Of a stretch of DNA of 64,000 nt, positions 43,401 through 52,065 are shown piece after piece. The stretch comes from Thermococcus argininiproducens. Its GTDB lineage: Archaea; Methanobacteriota_B; Thermococci; Thermococcales; Thermococcaceae. How positions within the stretch are numbered: position 1 is the stretch's first letter; each line of letters opens with the position of its first letter. The position numbers were made by a program, and so were the translations under genes. Under the pieces are notes generated by a model, which was not told the DNA's origin, made no database searches, and saw only the letters and a program-made list of their open reading frames with translations. Location of the stretch: NCBI RefSeq assembly GCF_023746595.1, contig NZ_CP080572.1, positions 1,224,530-1,288,529 on the forward strand. Reading direction: 5' to 3'.

Positions 43401-43967
43401 CGCCTTGAAGCTGAGAAAGAGAGTATTGTTGAATTCATAAATGAAATAGAGAGTCAAAAGAGGAATGTATTTATGCAAACGCTAAATGCAATAGCGAAGA
43501 ACTTTTCAGAACTTTTTGCAAAACTTTCTCCGGGAGGAGAGGCAAAGCTTGTCCTTGAGAATGAAGAGGATCCATTTAGTGGAGGTTTGGACATAGAAGC
43601 AAAGCCAGCTGGAAAGGAAGTAAAGAGAATCGAAGCTATGAGTGGTGGAGAGAAGGCATTAACTGCATTGGCCTTTGTCTTTGCTATACAGCACTTTAAG
43701 CCAGCTCCATTCTACCTCTTTGATGAGATTGACGCTCACCTTGACGATGCAAACGTTAAAAGAGTAGCGGATTTAATAAAGGAAGCTTCAAAAGACAGTC
43801 AGTTCATAGTTATTACATTAAGGGATGTTATGATGTCGAACGCTGATAAAATAATTGGTGTCTCAATGCGTAGAGGAGTTTCAAGGGTTGTCAGTTTAAG
43901 CCTTGAAAAGGCCATGCAGTACTTGGAGAAAGCAAGGGCAAAAAATGCAAATGCCCTTGGTCTGTAG
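40434..43967 (+). CDS. smc: Chromosome partition protein SMC
   Basis: 1177-residue SMC ATPase (the length of the P. furiosus protein). The N-terminal head has Walker A GANGSGKSN (about residue 33). Two long coiled coils flank a hinge at about residues 510-670 (KANIPGIYGSLAELI to AIVGGYYR). The C-terminal head has signature SGGEKALTA (about 1070) and Walker B FYLFDEIDAHLDD. The ATG at 40434 follows AGGTG. The next gene is scpA, with an AGGTGAAATAAG site between them. Confidence 0.97.
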   Translation: MPYVEKLEMKGFKSYGSRKIVVPFSRGFTAIVGANGSGKSNIGDAILFVLGGLSAKAMRATRIGDLIFAGTKDEPPAKYAEVAMYFNNEDRGFPIDEDEVVIKRRVYPDGRSAYWLNGKRTSRSDILDVLSAAMISPDGYNLVLQGDITKFIKMSPTERRMIIDEISGIAEYDEKKKKAMEELKQAEENLARVDLLIREVKTQLDKLEKERNDALRYLDLKEKLEIAKTTLLVGEVRRLENLIATSQERDKEIESEIERINEELEKIAKTILEKEKTLSQVERELEEKSEDGILDVTKKISEVTSQIELAKKNIELARKEINESKRRLTKVKEELKTVSEEIEKGKSAIERWKKRREKLLGEIQKKEKERNELILKLAEIDKNFTIAKQELDKVEEDLENAKKEQYFKESEITKMTEEIERIKARNSQNSTRRLVLKNKIEELKEEINSKKSELSEIDSKIERAGARVRKIEKELEEVQRKLEKITPEIKKLNEELIKAEARKEISQNRTLEALKKANIPGIYGSLAELIKVRDDTYLTAVEVALGSHADNVVVKDDKVAEKAINFLKRNKLGRLTFLPLNKIRPRKLNGTSKGIPVMDVIEYDPQFRNAVSFAVGDTLIVNDMDEAREVGIGKVRMVTLEGELLERSGAIVGGYYRPRTKLAVNTDEIRMALEAREREKEQLESKINALKLEQRGLERELFELRMKKSDVSKDLQMLQKDMERFLNEDKGLKEEIEMGEQRLKELEERIHQTKGDLAKLSGRIERLEKMRNKLRKALDNPEARELNQKIREVEHEISGLREELSKIESRLENLDIRINDELIPRKANLEEEIEGLINRINAFKASIVQNEEDIKSLQERLKELQEKEQEVKDELKSLRDEREKLREEISQMREEKEKLRDVLQKLRLEANSIKIRMAQYEAQLKEKTSELKHHDVKVVKEIPEDLEKLREEIEQMEDEIRKLEPVNMKAIEDYEVVERRYLELKSKRERLEAEKESIVEFINEIESQKRNVFMQTLNAIAKNFSELFAKLSPGGEAKLVLENEEDPFSGGLDIEAKPAGKEVKRIEAMSGGEKALTALAFVFAIQHFKPAPFYLFDEIDAHLDDANVKRVADLIKEASKDSQFIVITLRDVMMSNADKIIGVSMRRGVSRVVSLSLEKAMQYLEKARAKNANALGL

Positions 43968-43977
43968 GTGAAATAAG

Positions 43978-44637
43978 ATGGAATATAGAAGAGAAGAAGA
44001 AATAACCCCAATTGATATACTCTTGCAACTTGTCACTATGGGTAAAGTTGACCCGTGGAACATTGATATAGTGGATATTACTGAAAAATACATTGAACGT
44101 ATAAGAGAAATGAGAGACTTAGATTTGAGAATCTCAGCAAGGGCCATTCTAGCGGCCTCTATTCTCCTTAGAATGAAAACTGAGGCTCTGCTCTATGCTA
44201 AGGATGAAGAAGAAGAGGAACAGAAGGAAGAGGAAAGAATAAGGGTAGATGTTGATCCATACATTCCACCTCTTAGGAGAGCGGAAAGGTATTATACTTT
44301 GGATGATTTAATAGAGGCTTTAATGGATGCCCTTGAAGAGACTGAGAAAAGAAAACCTAAAAAGAAAAAGAAAGTACAAATTGAAGAAGAAATATTCGTT
44401 GTCGATGATTTTCGTGTGGACATTGAAAAGCATGTTAATAAGCTGTATGAAATAGTGAAAGAGCTCTACAATAATACTAAGGACAAAATAACTTTTTGGG
44501 AGCTTATATTTGATCCTAGTCCCAAAATAGTGGCAAGGACTTTTCTGTATCTGTTGTTCCTGGCAAATATGGGGAAAATAGAGCTCATTCAGGAAGAACC
44601 ATTTGGAGAGATATTTGTAGTACCTATAGAGAACTGA
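43978..44637 (+). CDS. scpA: Segregation and condensation protein A
   Basis: 219-residue kleisin that joins the SMC heads. The N-terminal part (PIDILLQLVTMGKVDPWNIDIVDITEKYI...) binds the SMC neck, and the C-terminal winged-helix (about 160-219, ITFWELIFDPSPKIVARTFLYLLFLANMGKIEL) binds the cap. Between them lies a highly charged linker with poly-Glu and poly-Lys. The ATG is 10 bases after the smc stop. Its partner scpB is at 28088. Confidence 0.93.
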   Translation: MEYRREEEITPIDILLQLVTMGKVDPWNIDIVDITEKYIERIREMRDLDLRISARAILAASILLRMKTEALLYAKDEEEEEQKEEERIRVDVDPYIPPLRRAERYYTLDDLIEALMDALEETEKRKPKKKKKVQIEEEIFVVDDFRVDIEKHVNKLYEIVKELYNNTKDKITFWELIFDPSPKIVARTFLYLLFLANMGKIELIQEEPFGEIFVVPIEN

Positions 44638-44645
44638 GGATTTCA

Positions 44646-45089
44646 TCATGCTTTGAGACTTATAAATAGGTTTCTCTCATCTTTTTTCGCTGGTCTGAAT
44701 GTTATAGCTAATAGTGGTTGAGTGCTTCCGATATAAAGGACTTTTTTCTCCCGATTGAGATAGAAATAAAATCCCTCTTCTGTGATACTATTTAGGAACT
44801 TCTTTGGAGTTGTGACACGAGCAAACTTTTCTTTTCCCCAGAAAATGCACTCATAACTATCTTCTATTTTCTTTATTTTCTCAGTTTCATTCTTAGTTAG
44901 AATCTTGGAGGGCAATTTAGTGCACACAAGAGACTTCTTCCCATCAGTAAAAATAATAATCTTTTCGTTTATCTTTATTTCATTTGCACTTTCTAGAAAC
45001 TTTAGAATGGAGGAGTAGACTAGATCGAGTCTCCGTCGTTTTGAAAGTCTTTTAATGATCCTTTCTTTTGCGTGGTTTGTGAGCAACAT
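44646..45089 (-). CDS. Hypothetical protein
   Basis: 147 residues, Lys-rich; starts LLTNHAKERIIKRLSKRRRLDLVYSSI, which resembles the front of small toxin-like or DUF4258 domains, then a beta-rich half (KIIIFTDGKKSLVCTKLP, FYFYLNREKKVLYIGSTQ). No antitoxin gene is next to it. ATG follows GGTGTTACA. It lies between scpA and tRNA-Met. Confidence 0.6.
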   Translation of the reverse strand: MLLTNHAKERIIKRLSKRRRLDLVYSSILKFLESANEIKINEKIIIFTDGKKSLVCTKLPSKILTKNETEKIKKIEDSYECIFWGKEKFARVTTPKKFLNSITEEGFYFYLNREKKVLYIGSTQPLLAITFRPAKKDERNLFISLKA

Positions 45090-45114
45090 TGTAACACCTA
45101 GAAAAGACTTTTAA

Positions 45115-45222
45115 TGGTGCCGGGGGCGGGCTTTGAACCCGCGACCTCCCGGTTTCTCAGGCTCCCCCAAGAGGGAGCGGCCCTATGAGCCGGGCGCTCT
45201 GACCAGGCTGAGCCACCCCGGC
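45115..45222 (-). tRNA. tRNA-Met (CAU), elongator, with 30-base intron
   Basis: GCCGGGG acceptor strand at the 5' end, TTCAA in the T loop and an encoded CCA. The anticodon loop is CTCATAA, so the anticodon is CAU. A 30-base intron sits after position 37 (in the minus-strand reading GGGCCGCTCCCTC...CTGAGAA) and can form the bulge-helix-bulge cut by the splicing endonuclease. An elongator tRNA-Met with an intron at this place is known in Thermococcales. Confidence 0.93.
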
Positions 45223-45249
45223 ACTTCCGCATATACCTCTTTGTGATTT

Positions 45250-45264
45250 ATTTTTAAATCTTTC
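45250..45264 (-). promoter_or_regulatory. Promoter of tRNA-Met
   Basis: Reverse strand reads CGAAAGATTTAAAAA, a textbook BRE plus TATA box, about 28 bases from the tRNA 5' end. Confidence 0.75.
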
Positions 45265-45319
45265 GCCCGTTTGAATCTTCTGGTTTTCTTATATTTTTTA
45301 GTCTAATAATTGATCACAT

Positions 45320-45731
45320 TATAATTATTTTAGAGGAGATACTTTTCATATTAATGAAGCAATACTTGTCAAATATTCAAATATTCCTAGGCAATTCCTG
45401 CAATTCTTTTTAGCTGACAATGTAATGGGTAAATACATCAATCGCACTATAGAAGGAGGGGAGAAACATAATACTCTTTCAGAAGTGAAGGTCGTAGTTC
45501 AAGAGGAGCAAAGGGGTATTCATATTGTCTTAATCACATATGAAAAAGGTGAGGAGTGGCAATATTTTGAGTAATGTATATCATGGAACCTATTAGGGGA
45601 TATGGAGTCAATGAAGAATAATATGGGGTAGCCATACCTGCTGAAGAATACGTCTTAATCTGCATAGACAACGTAGGAAATTACTTCATGAAAGTCTCGT
45701 CCTTTAGGGTGGAAGGAGGTCCGGTGATTTG
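45320..45731 (+). pseudogene. Decayed 3' part of a secreted-protein gene
   Basis: An open frame without start codon runs ...NYFRGDTFHINEAILVKYSN, then ADNVMGKYINRTIEGGEKHN, and stops at 45574. A second frame continues MEPIRGYGVNEE, a stop, then YGVAIPAEEYVLICIDNVG and FRVEGGPVI with a stop at 45731. The strand-rich, NYT-type pattern suits the C-terminal domains of exported proteins. It carries one frameshift and at least one stop, with the front part missing. An ATG at 45425 opens a 49-codon frame, which could be misread as a gene. The rest of the 500-base gap is featureless. Confidence 0.5.
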
Positions 45732-45774
45732 AGAGAGTTGAGTACTTTTGTTGTTTTTCATTTTTTAGTTTAAG

Positions 45775-46530
45775 TTAGATCTCTTCGAGTATCAGTTTGA
45801 GAAGTCTCTTGTCGTTTACAGCTATTATATTCAATTTCTCTGATGCACTAAGATCAAATCTAATTTCTTTTCCACTGTCGTCGGTTATAATGGCTCCGGC
45901 TTCCTTTGCGATTATGTAACCGGCAGCTATATCAGTGGGTCTAACGTAGTTTCTTATGTCCACAACCCCATCAAGAGAGCCTCTAGCAAGATATCCTAGC
46001 TCTATCGCAATGGCTCCCAATACCCTAGTTCTTCTAACTTTTTCAACTAGTTTTGCTCCCCTTCTCCTTGTATAAAAGCTTATTGAGATCGATTTTTCAT
46101 TTAGCGTTTTTACTCTTATTCTATCTCCATTTAGGTATGCCCCCTCTCCTGGAATTCCTTCATAAACATTTTTAGGTATGAACTCGTATAACATGGAATA
46201 CACTGGCTTTTTCTCTTTAAAAACTGCAAAGCTGAATCCAAAGATTGGGATTCCATGAATAAAATTGAAAGAACCATCAATGGGATCAACGATGACAGAG
46301 TACTCGCTCCCGGTATCTATGCTTCCAATTTCCTCACTTATGATGTTCACTCCAAGGGGTTTAAGATACTCTAAAACTATATCTTCAGCTATTTTGTCAA
46401 CAAACTTTGTTTTATCACCACTTGGGCTGAATCCAATAAATTCTCCAGCTTTTTTTGTGCCAAAAAGTGGCATAATTTCCCTTTCAATATCCTTTGCAAG
46501 ATTAAGTGCTATCTCATTCCACTCATACAT
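45775..46530 (-). CDS. suhB: Inositol-1-monophosphatase / fructose-1,6-bisphosphatase
   Basis: 251-residue Mg-dependent lithium-sensitive phosphatase; archaeal members act on both substrates. Motifs: metal site ISEEIG, IVDPIDGSFNFIHG and the later RPTDIAAGYIIAKEAGA. ATG follows GGGGGT. It helps make di-myo-inositol phosphate, a heat-protective solute, and serves gluconeogenesis, by family knowledge. The upstream neighbour ends 2 bases before. Confidence 0.92.
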   Translation of the reverse strand: MYEWNEIALNLAKDIEREIMPLFGTKKAGEFIGFSPSGDKTKFVDKIAEDIVLEYLKPLGVNIISEEIGSIDTGSEYSVIVDPIDGSFNFIHGIPIFGFSFAVFKEKKPVYSMLYEFIPKNVYEGIPGEGAYLNGDRIRVKTLNEKSISISFYTRRRGAKLVEKVRRTRVLGAIAIELGYLARGSLDGVVDIRNYVRPTDIAAGYIIAKEAGAIITDDSGKEIRFDLSASEKLNIIAVNDKRLLKLILEEI

Positions 46531-46532
46531 AT

Positions 46533-47339
46533 CTAAACCCCCATGAGCATTCTCAAAAGGTTCCTAGTACCAGGAGCAAAACCAAGAATGAACATTACCA
46601 TTTTTATGAAATCCATGAGCTCTTTATCACTTTCACTTTCTTCCAGCTTCTCCATGAGATATAAAGCGATAATTAGTACAGCAAACTTCAATAAATACAT
46701 CACTGCAGCAGTTCCTGTAAGTTCCATCAGGTATCTTGGGACTACATGTTGCTCCCAGTAACCCAAAAAGTCAACGCCTACAAATGTTGTTGTGGCATCA
46801 TAGAAATGGGCATAGAAGAGGTAAGAGTTTTCTTTAACCAGCCAGATCTTTTTTGAAAGTAGATATATTGTTATAAGGGCTATCGTCGCAAGTGGAATAA
46901 AGTATTTTAAGACTGTGAGGTTAAAATCGACTTTATCAATGTTGAATAATAGAAGTAACCCCTCTATCCCAACGAGACTCCAACCAAAGTATAAGAAGAC
47001 CTTTTGCCAATCTTCAAAAAGTTTGTGGGTTATTAATAAAGCAGAGAACGTTATTGTAAATACAAGAATATAAATCCCCGGCGTGACTGTGAGATACGTT
47101 CTAGGTATTATGGTTGCATCAGTTAAGGCTCGTCCAAAGGCTCCCAGGATCATGTAGGGCATAAGGGCCCTAAAGAAAGCGTTATCATACTTTATATTGA
47201 GCTTTTTTAAAATTTTATAAACCCCTAAAGAGGCTAATCCAAGAATTAGGGCATATGTTAATGTGTTAACGATATTATATCCTTGGTTGTATTTTATTGG
47301 ATCTATAAAGTATCTCTGAAAGACTTCCGCAATTCCCAT
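46533..47339 (-). CDS. DUF63 membrane protein
   Basis: 268 residues with about seven or eight membrane helices; the conserved DUF63 order is seen (FRALMPYMILGAFGRALTDA, HFYDATTTFVG, HVVPRYLMELTGTAAVMYLLK). It has the Asp/His-rich pattern of an unknown membrane enzyme. ATG follows GGGTGATCAA. In archaea it is often beside inositol phosphatase, as here. Confidence 0.86.
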   Translation of the reverse strand: MGIAEVFQRYFIDPIKYNQGYNIVNTLTYALILGLASLGVYKILKKLNIKYDNAFFRALMPYMILGAFGRALTDATIIPRTYLTVTPGIYILVFTITFSALLITHKLFEDWQKVFLYFGWSLVGIEGLLLLFNIDKVDFNLTVLKYFIPLATIALITIYLLSKKIWLVKENSYLFYAHFYDATTTFVGVDFLGYWEQHVVPRYLMELTGTAAVMYLLKFAVLIIALYLMEKLEESESDKELMDFIKMVMFILGFAPGTRNLLRMLMGV

Positions 47340-47434
47340 TTGATCACCCAGAGGAATATTGTGAGAAAGGTTAAAGCTTTTTCTTCCAATTATTTTTTAA
47401 GCTTTGAAACCCTAAGAATAGGATGGTGAGTCTC

Positions 47435-48475
47435 ATGCATTTAATGGAGTTACCTCGGGAAGTTCTTCTCGGAGAAGACTTGAAGGATAAAGTCAGTCAA
47501 GTAGCTAGAAGGTTAAAATTAGGGGAAAATGCCCTGATTCTTTATGGGCCCAAAACAAAGGAGATAGCAGGAAAGGATGTTGAAAAACATTTGAAAAATT
47601 CATTTAATGTAAGAAATATGGTGATAAAAGAGGCCTCAATGAGAGAAGTGCAAAAAACCTTAGAGCTTATTGAAAATGAGAATATTAACTGGCTTCTGGG
47701 GGTAGGTGGTGGAAGTATAATCGATGTTGCTAAACTTGCCTCATTTAAAGCAGACATTCCCTTCATAAGCTTCCCAACAACAGCTTCTCATGATGGGATA
47801 GCGAGTGCAAATGCGTCAATAAAGGATCTTAATGCCAAGACGTCTATAAAAGCACGTCCACCTGTGGCTATTATTGCGGATGTTAATGTTATAAAGACTG
47901 CCCCCTATCGGTATCTTGCAGCAGGAGTTGGAGATATGATAAGCAACCTGACTGCAGTGAAAGACTGGGAACTTGCACATAAGATAAAGGGAGAATATTT
48001 CAGTGAGTATGCTGCTTCTTTGTCTCTTATGAGTGCCAAAATGGTAATTAAGAATGCTAACATAATAAGATTAGGTAACGAAGAGAGTGTTCGGAAAGTC
48101 ATAAAAGGCCTCATCTCGAGTGGTGTTGCAATGAGCATAGCAGGTTCATCAAGGCCTGCCAGTGGAGCTGAACATCTATTTAGCCATGCATTGGATGCAA
48201 TAGCTCCAAAACCCGCATTACATGGAGAACAATGTGGAGTTGGAACAATAATAATGGCATACTTACATGGCTTGAAATGGCAAAAAATTAGAGAAACATT
48301 AAAGAGGGTTGGGGCACCAACTAATGCATATGAACTAGGAATTGACCCGGAGTTTATAATAGAGGCTTTGACTATTGCTCATACTATACGACCTGAAAGG
48401 TATACTATCTTGGGCAAAGATGGATTAACAAAAGAGGCTGCTGAAAAAGCAGCCAAGGTAACTGGAGTAATATGA
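47435..48475 (+). CDS. egsA: sn-Glycerol-1-phosphate dehydrogenase
   Basis: Reduces dihydroxyacetone phosphate to sn-glycerol-1-phosphate, the stereospecific backbone of archaeal lipids. 346-residue NAD(P)/zinc enzyme: LGVGGGSIIDVAK (nucleotide), ISFPTTASHDGIASAN, ASGAEHLFSHALDAIAP and LHGEQCGVG (zinc histidines). ATG at 47435 behind GGATGGTGAG; an ATG four codons upstream lies within that site. It is the first step for the enzymes at 9962 and 31426. Confidence 0.95.
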   Translation: MHLMELPREVLLGEDLKDKVSQVARRLKLGENALILYGPKTKEIAGKDVEKHLKNSFNVRNMVIKEASMREVQKTLELIENENINWLLGVGGGSIIDVAKLASFKADIPFISFPTTASHDGIASANASIKDLNAKTSIKARPPVAIIADVNVIKTAPYRYLAAGVGDMISNLTAVKDWELAHKIKGEYFSEYAASLSLMSAKMVIKNANIIRLGNEESVRKVIKGLISSGVAMSIAGSSRPASGAEHLFSHALDAIAPKPALHGEQCGVGTIIMAYLHGLKWQKIRETLKRVGAPTNAYELGIDPEFIIEALTIAHTIRPERYTILGKDGLTKEAAEKAAKVTGVI

Positions 48476-48499
48476 TCATATTTCATAGGAGGTGTTAAA

Positions 48500-48928
48500 A
48501 TGACAATCACGTTGGTTGGGGAAAAGCTTGCAAAACCAGGAGTTGAATTCATTTATTATGGGCCAGCTGATCCCTGCAAAAGTTGTAGACTTGCAAGAGT
48601 TTGTGTAGGAAATTTGGAGCCAGGAAGGAGGTACAAGGTTGTACGGGTTAGAAACATAGAGCACTCATGCCCACTGCACGAAGGTAAGGTTAGAGTGGTC
48701 GAGGTTATTGAACCAGCAATAGAAGTAGCGATGGAACCACGAGTTGCAATAGTGGGTTCGAAAATAAAATTAAGCTTTGTTGAATGCAGTGATCCTGAAA
48801 AACAAACCCTTACTAGGCCAGAAGGCCTCTTTGAGGGTGATATTGTCAAGATTCTTGAAATTTTAGATGATTTTGAATGTGATGGAAAGCACTACAAAGT
48901 TGCTCGTGTTATGCGGGAGAAAGAATGA
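48500..48928 (+). CDS. UPF0179 family protein
   Basis: 142 residues. Cysteine pattern: [22 protein letters not shown] and SCPLHEG, likely metal-binding, conserved in UPF0179. ATG behind GGAGGTGTTAAA. Function unknown; a redox or RNA-related role is possible. Confidence 0.88.
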   Translation: MTITLVGEKLAKPGVEFIYYGPADPCKSCRLARVCVGNLEPGRRYKVVRVRNIEHSCPLHEGKVRVVEVIEPAIEVAMEPRVAIVGSKIKLSFVECSDPEKQTLTRPEGLFEGDIVKILEILDDFECDGKHYKVARVMREKE

Positions 48929-49930
48929 TCACTTCTTCTTTTCCACTTTTGTGAAGGCTATCACCTCTTCTTCAGAGACTCTCAATTTGTATGCTCTAAG
49001 TTCTCCCTTGAGAAAAAGCTTTACTGCTTTCATCATTTGTTCTCTTTTTCTCAAAGCATCTTGAGCCTCTTCAACACTAACTGTTCTAAATCTAATCTTC
49101 TCATTAGGCCTTGTTTGGGCTACTCGGGGGATGTCAACTCTTGTCACAACACCAATCTTTGCATACCCTCCAGTAGTCTGTCTATCTGCAAGCATTATTA
49201 TGGGTTTTCCATTTTTTGGTACTTGAATTGACCCAAGAGGAATTGCATCAGTTATTATGTCTGCTCCTTTATCAGAGTGCTCTATCTTTGGCCCTTCCAG
49301 GCGGTAACCCATTCTATCGGATTCAGAAGTTACAGTATATTCTGATGTTAGGAAGGTTTCTATGCCTCTTTTGGTGAAGTGTTCCTCTTGAGGACCAAGG
49401 GTAACTCTAACTATATTTTCCTTTTCATATTTTGGAACAAATTCTTTTGGCAGTTGTTTTCCTTCTTTACCAGTTAAAATTGCATAACCAAGTTTAAGCT
49501 TATCTTCAGAACTTAGAGCCTTTCCAAATTTTGCTCTTAAGTATGTGGAGCAACTACCTAAAATTGGTTCACATGCAATTCCTCCGGCAAACGCTATATA
49601 GCCATACATTCCGGATTTAAGGGTGCCTATCTCAAGTATATCTCCTCTTTTTGCCCAATAGCTCCTCCATGCTTTTATTGGCTGGCCATTAAGCTTTACT
49701 TCTACATCTCCACCTACTGCAAAAACCGTCGAGGAATGGAACTTTATGGTGGGCCCTTTTAATACGAACTCTAGAAGTGGAGTGTTATCTTCATTACCTA
49801 CAAGATAGTTTGCTAGTCTTGCAGAAACCTCATCCATCACGCCACTAACGGGAACTCCAAAACTCTGGTATTTTCTTCTTCCTAAGTCCTGCACTGTAAT
49901 TAAAGAAGGCACATTGACGAGTTCTATCAT
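48929..49930 (-). CDS. pxpC: 5-oxoprolinase subunit C
   Basis: 333-residue biotin-dependent-carboxylase-like subunit; LVNVPSLITVQDLGRRKYQSFGVPVSGVMDE and NTPLLEFVLKGPTIKF are family markers. With PxpA and PxpB it hydrolyses 5-oxoproline in an ATP-dependent way. ATG at 49930 follows GAGAGGAAAG and overlaps the pxpB stop. Confidence 0.92.
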   Translation of the reverse strand: MIELVNVPSLITVQDLGRRKYQSFGVPVSGVMDEVSARLANYLVGNEDNTPLLEFVLKGPTIKFHSSTVFAVGGDVEVKLNGQPIKAWRSYWAKRGDILEIGTLKSGMYGYIAFAGGIACEPILGSCSTYLRAKFGKALSSEDKLKLGYAILTGKEGKQLPKEFVPKYEKENIVRVTLGPQEEHFTKRGIETFLTSEYTVTSESDRMGYRLEGPKIEHSDKGADIITDAIPLGSIQVPKNGKPIIMLADRQTTGGYAKIGVVTRVDIPRVAQTRPNEKIRFRTVSVEEAQDALRKREQMMKAVKLFLKGELRAYKLRVSEEEVIAFTKVEKKK

Positions 49931-50619
49931 CTTTCCTCTCCCCATTCATCTTTGTAAATCTCTTGAAATTCCTCTTCACTTATAGGAACAAACTTCACAT
50001 AATCTCCAGCTTTTACAATGCTTGGAGGTTTTTTACGGGGGTCAAACGTTTTTAAGGGAGTTCTGCCAATGAGTCTCCATCCTCCAGGGCTTTCTATTGC
50101 GTACCACCCCGTTTGTTTTCCAGCTATACCCACACTTCCAGCAGGGACTTTTAAACGGGGTTTTTCAAGTCTAGGCGTTGCTATTCTATCGTCCATGCCA
50201 CCCAGATACGCAAATCCAGGGAGAAATCCGAGCATATAAACTCGATATAGGGGTTTTGAGTGAATCTCTATAACTTCATCTATGGTGAGATTGTTGTATT
50301 GAGCAACGAACTCTATGTCCGGGCCAAAGCTTCCTCCATAGACAACGGGTATTTTAACTATTCTTTTTTCCTCTTTCTTAGGTTCGGCTGATAAAAAAGG
50401 CTTCAGGACCTCTGCTATCTCAGAGTAGGAAATTTTAATAGGATCATAATACACATAAACGCTTGTATATGTGGGAACAACTTCAACTAGCCATTCTGGA
50501 GAAGTATGTTCTATTGTTTCCGCCACAGCATGCACTTTTTTGTTTATCTCTTCGCTAATTTCACTGCCGAAGATTATGGCTATTGCTGAATCACCAGCAG
50601 GTTTGAACTTAGGGAACAT
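49927..50619 (-). CDS. pxpB: 5-oxoprolinase subunit B
   Basis: 230 residues of the KipI family; GDSAIAIIFG, YNLTIDEVIEIHS-type segment and GFLPGFAYLGGMDDRIATPRL are characteristic, followed by PAGSVGIAGKQTGWYAIESPGGWRLIG. ATG follows GGTGATCAA. Its stop overlaps pxpC's start and it follows pxpA by 4 bases. Confidence 0.92.
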   Translation of the reverse strand: MFPKFKPAGDSAIAIIFGSEISEEINKKVHAVAETIEHTSPEWLVEVVPTYTSVYVYYDPIKISYSEIAEVLKPFLSAEPKKEEKRIVKIPVVYGGSFGPDIEFVAQYNNLTIDEVIEIHSKPLYRVYMLGFLPGFAYLGGMDDRIATPRLEKPRLKVPAGSVGIAGKQTGWYAIESPGGWRLIGRTPLKTFDPRKKPPSIVKAGDYVKFVPISEEEFQEIYKDEWGEER

Positions 50620-50623
50620 TTGA

Positions 50624-51391
50624 TCACCGCATCAACTCTTTCATTGCAACTATTTTAATTCCTTCATCTTCGAGGCGTTTTCTTATGTAGGCTGTTATCT
50701 CTACAGCTTTTGGATTATCCCCATGGACGCAGATTGTATCTGCTTTGAGTTCAACCCACTCCCCATTGATCGCTTTTACTCCACCATCCTTTACCATGGA
50801 GATAACTCTCTCGGCTATCTCCTCTTTATTATGGATTACCGCTCCTGATTTCCTTCGTGAAACGAGGGTTCCATCAGGATTGTAAGCTCTATCTGCAAAA
50901 ACTTCATGAGCAACTTTTAGTCCCATTTCCTCTGCAATTTCTAAGGGTTTTGACAGAGAAAGCCCGACGAAGATTATGTTTTTATCAAAATCAGCTATTC
51001 CTTCAAGAACACCTCTTGTAAGTTCTTCATCTCTAACGAGAGCATTATAAAGAGCTCCATGTGGTTTGACATGCTGTAATGTTAATCCTTCAGCTCTCAC
51101 AAATGCATATAAGGCCCCAATCTGATACAGGATATAGTTTTTGGCCTCTTCTCTTGTAAGGCTCATATATCTTCTTCCAAATCCCATAAGATCAGGATAT
51201 CCTGGATGAGCGCCAACTTCAACGTTCATGTCTTTTGCAAGTCTCACAGTATTCCTCATTACTAGGGGATCTCCTGCGTGCCATCCGCAGGCAATGTTGG
51301 CTGAGGTTATGTACTTCATAACCTCCTCATCGAGACCTAGCTTATACCTCCCAAAACTTTCCCCAAGATCTGAATTAAGGTCAATTTTCAT
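50624..51391 (-). CDS. pxpA: 5-oxoprolinase subunit A (LamB/YcsF)
   Basis: 255 residues; [48 protein letters not shown] and [17 protein letters not shown] are the family core. ATG behind GGTGAAAAACT. First gene of pxpABC in transcription order; 5-oxoproline forms spontaneously from glutamine/glutamate at high temperature, which explains the need in a hyperthermophile. Confidence 0.94.
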   Translation of the reverse strand: MKIDLNSDLGESFGRYKLGLDEEVMKYITSANIACGWHAGDPLVMRNTVRLAKDMNVEVGAHPGYPDLMGFGRRYMSLTREEAKNYILYQIGALYAFVRAEGLTLQHVKPHGALYNALVRDEELTRGVLEGIADFDKNIIFVGLSLSKPLEIAEEMGLKVAHEVFADRAYNPDGTLVSRRKSGAVIHNKEEIAERVISMVKDGGVKAINGEWVELKADTICVHGDNPKAVEITAYIRKRLEDEGIKIVAMKELMR

Positions 51392-51453
51392 AGTTTTTCA
51401 CCACTTCATAGATGAGACGATAAACCTTTAACTCTTTCTTCTAATTAAATCCC

Positions 51454-51939
51454 ATGTTGATTATAGATGCGGCCATATTTATTCAGGGTATTGATGTAGA
51501 GGGCATTACAACCCCAAAAGTAATTGAGGAGGTTAAAGACCCAGAATCAAGACTTTTACTGGAAAGCCTCATTAGTGCAGGCAAAGTTAGAGTTATGGTA
51601 CCTTCAAAGGATAGCATTGAAAAAATTAAAGAAAAGGCTATTGAAACTGGTGAACTTGGAGAATTAAGTGATGCTGACATTGAAATACTGGCTCTAGCCT
51701 ATGAACTTAAAGGAGAACTTTTTACTGATGATTATAACCTTCAGAACATTGCCACCCTTCTAGGGCTTAAGTTTAGGACTTTGAAAAAAGGTATAAGAAG
51801 AGTGATAAAGTGGCGTTATGTCTGCGTAGGTTGTGGGAAAAAGTTTGAAACTCAGCCTCCTGACGATGTTTGTCCTGATTGTGGGAGTAAGGTTAGGCTT
51901 CTTCCTAAAAAGAAGAGAAAAAGGCGTCAGCGCTCATAG
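51454..51939 (+). CDS. nob1: Nob1 endoribonuclease
   Basis: Cuts the 3' end of 16S rRNA precursor. 161 residues: PIN domain (1-115) with DAAIF, DADIE and [11 protein letters not shown] (acidic residues), then a zinc ribbon [16 protein letters not shown] and a basic tail [10 protein letters not shown]. The ATG at 51454 has no Shine-Dalgarno, so a leaderless mRNA is likely. Confidence 0.93.
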   Translation: MLIIDAAIFIQGIDVEGITTPKVIEEVKDPESRLLLESLISAGKVRVMVPSKDSIEKIKEKAIETGELGELSDADIEILALAYELKGELFTDDYNLQNIATLLGLKFRTLKKGIRRVIKWRYVCVGCGKKFETQPPDDVCPDCGSKVRLLPKKKRKRRQRS

Positions 51940-51978
51940 GGTTCTTCATCAATCAGGTTTGATTCATCATCATCCGCT
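51924..51978 (-). ncRNA. Box C/D RNA candidate (weak)
   Basis: Reverse strand, in order: ATGATGA (box C, 51967-51973), CTGA (box D', 51953-51956), TTGATGA (C', 51946-51952) and CTGA (D, 51927-51930). The spacers of 10 and 15 bases are not the usual 12, and the terminal stem is poor. It overlaps the Nob1 3' end antisense. Confidence 0.3.
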
Positions 51979-52020
51979 ATTATATTATCTTCTTCTTGCC
52001 TTTTAACTTTCCCTCAAAAG

Positions 52021-52065
52021 CTTTATAAGTAATGGGGCCATTACTAAATAATGGGGGCATTACCT
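52021..52065. promoter_or_regulatory. TATA box and two tandem inverted repeats
   Basis: CTTTATAAG (TATA) is followed by AGTAATGGGGCCATTACT (52028-52045) and by ATAATGGGGGCATTACC (52049-52064 region), the second shifted by 19 bases. Both are near-palindromes sharing AATGGGG and CATTAC. They cover the expected transcription start of the ATPase gene. Confidence 0.55.
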
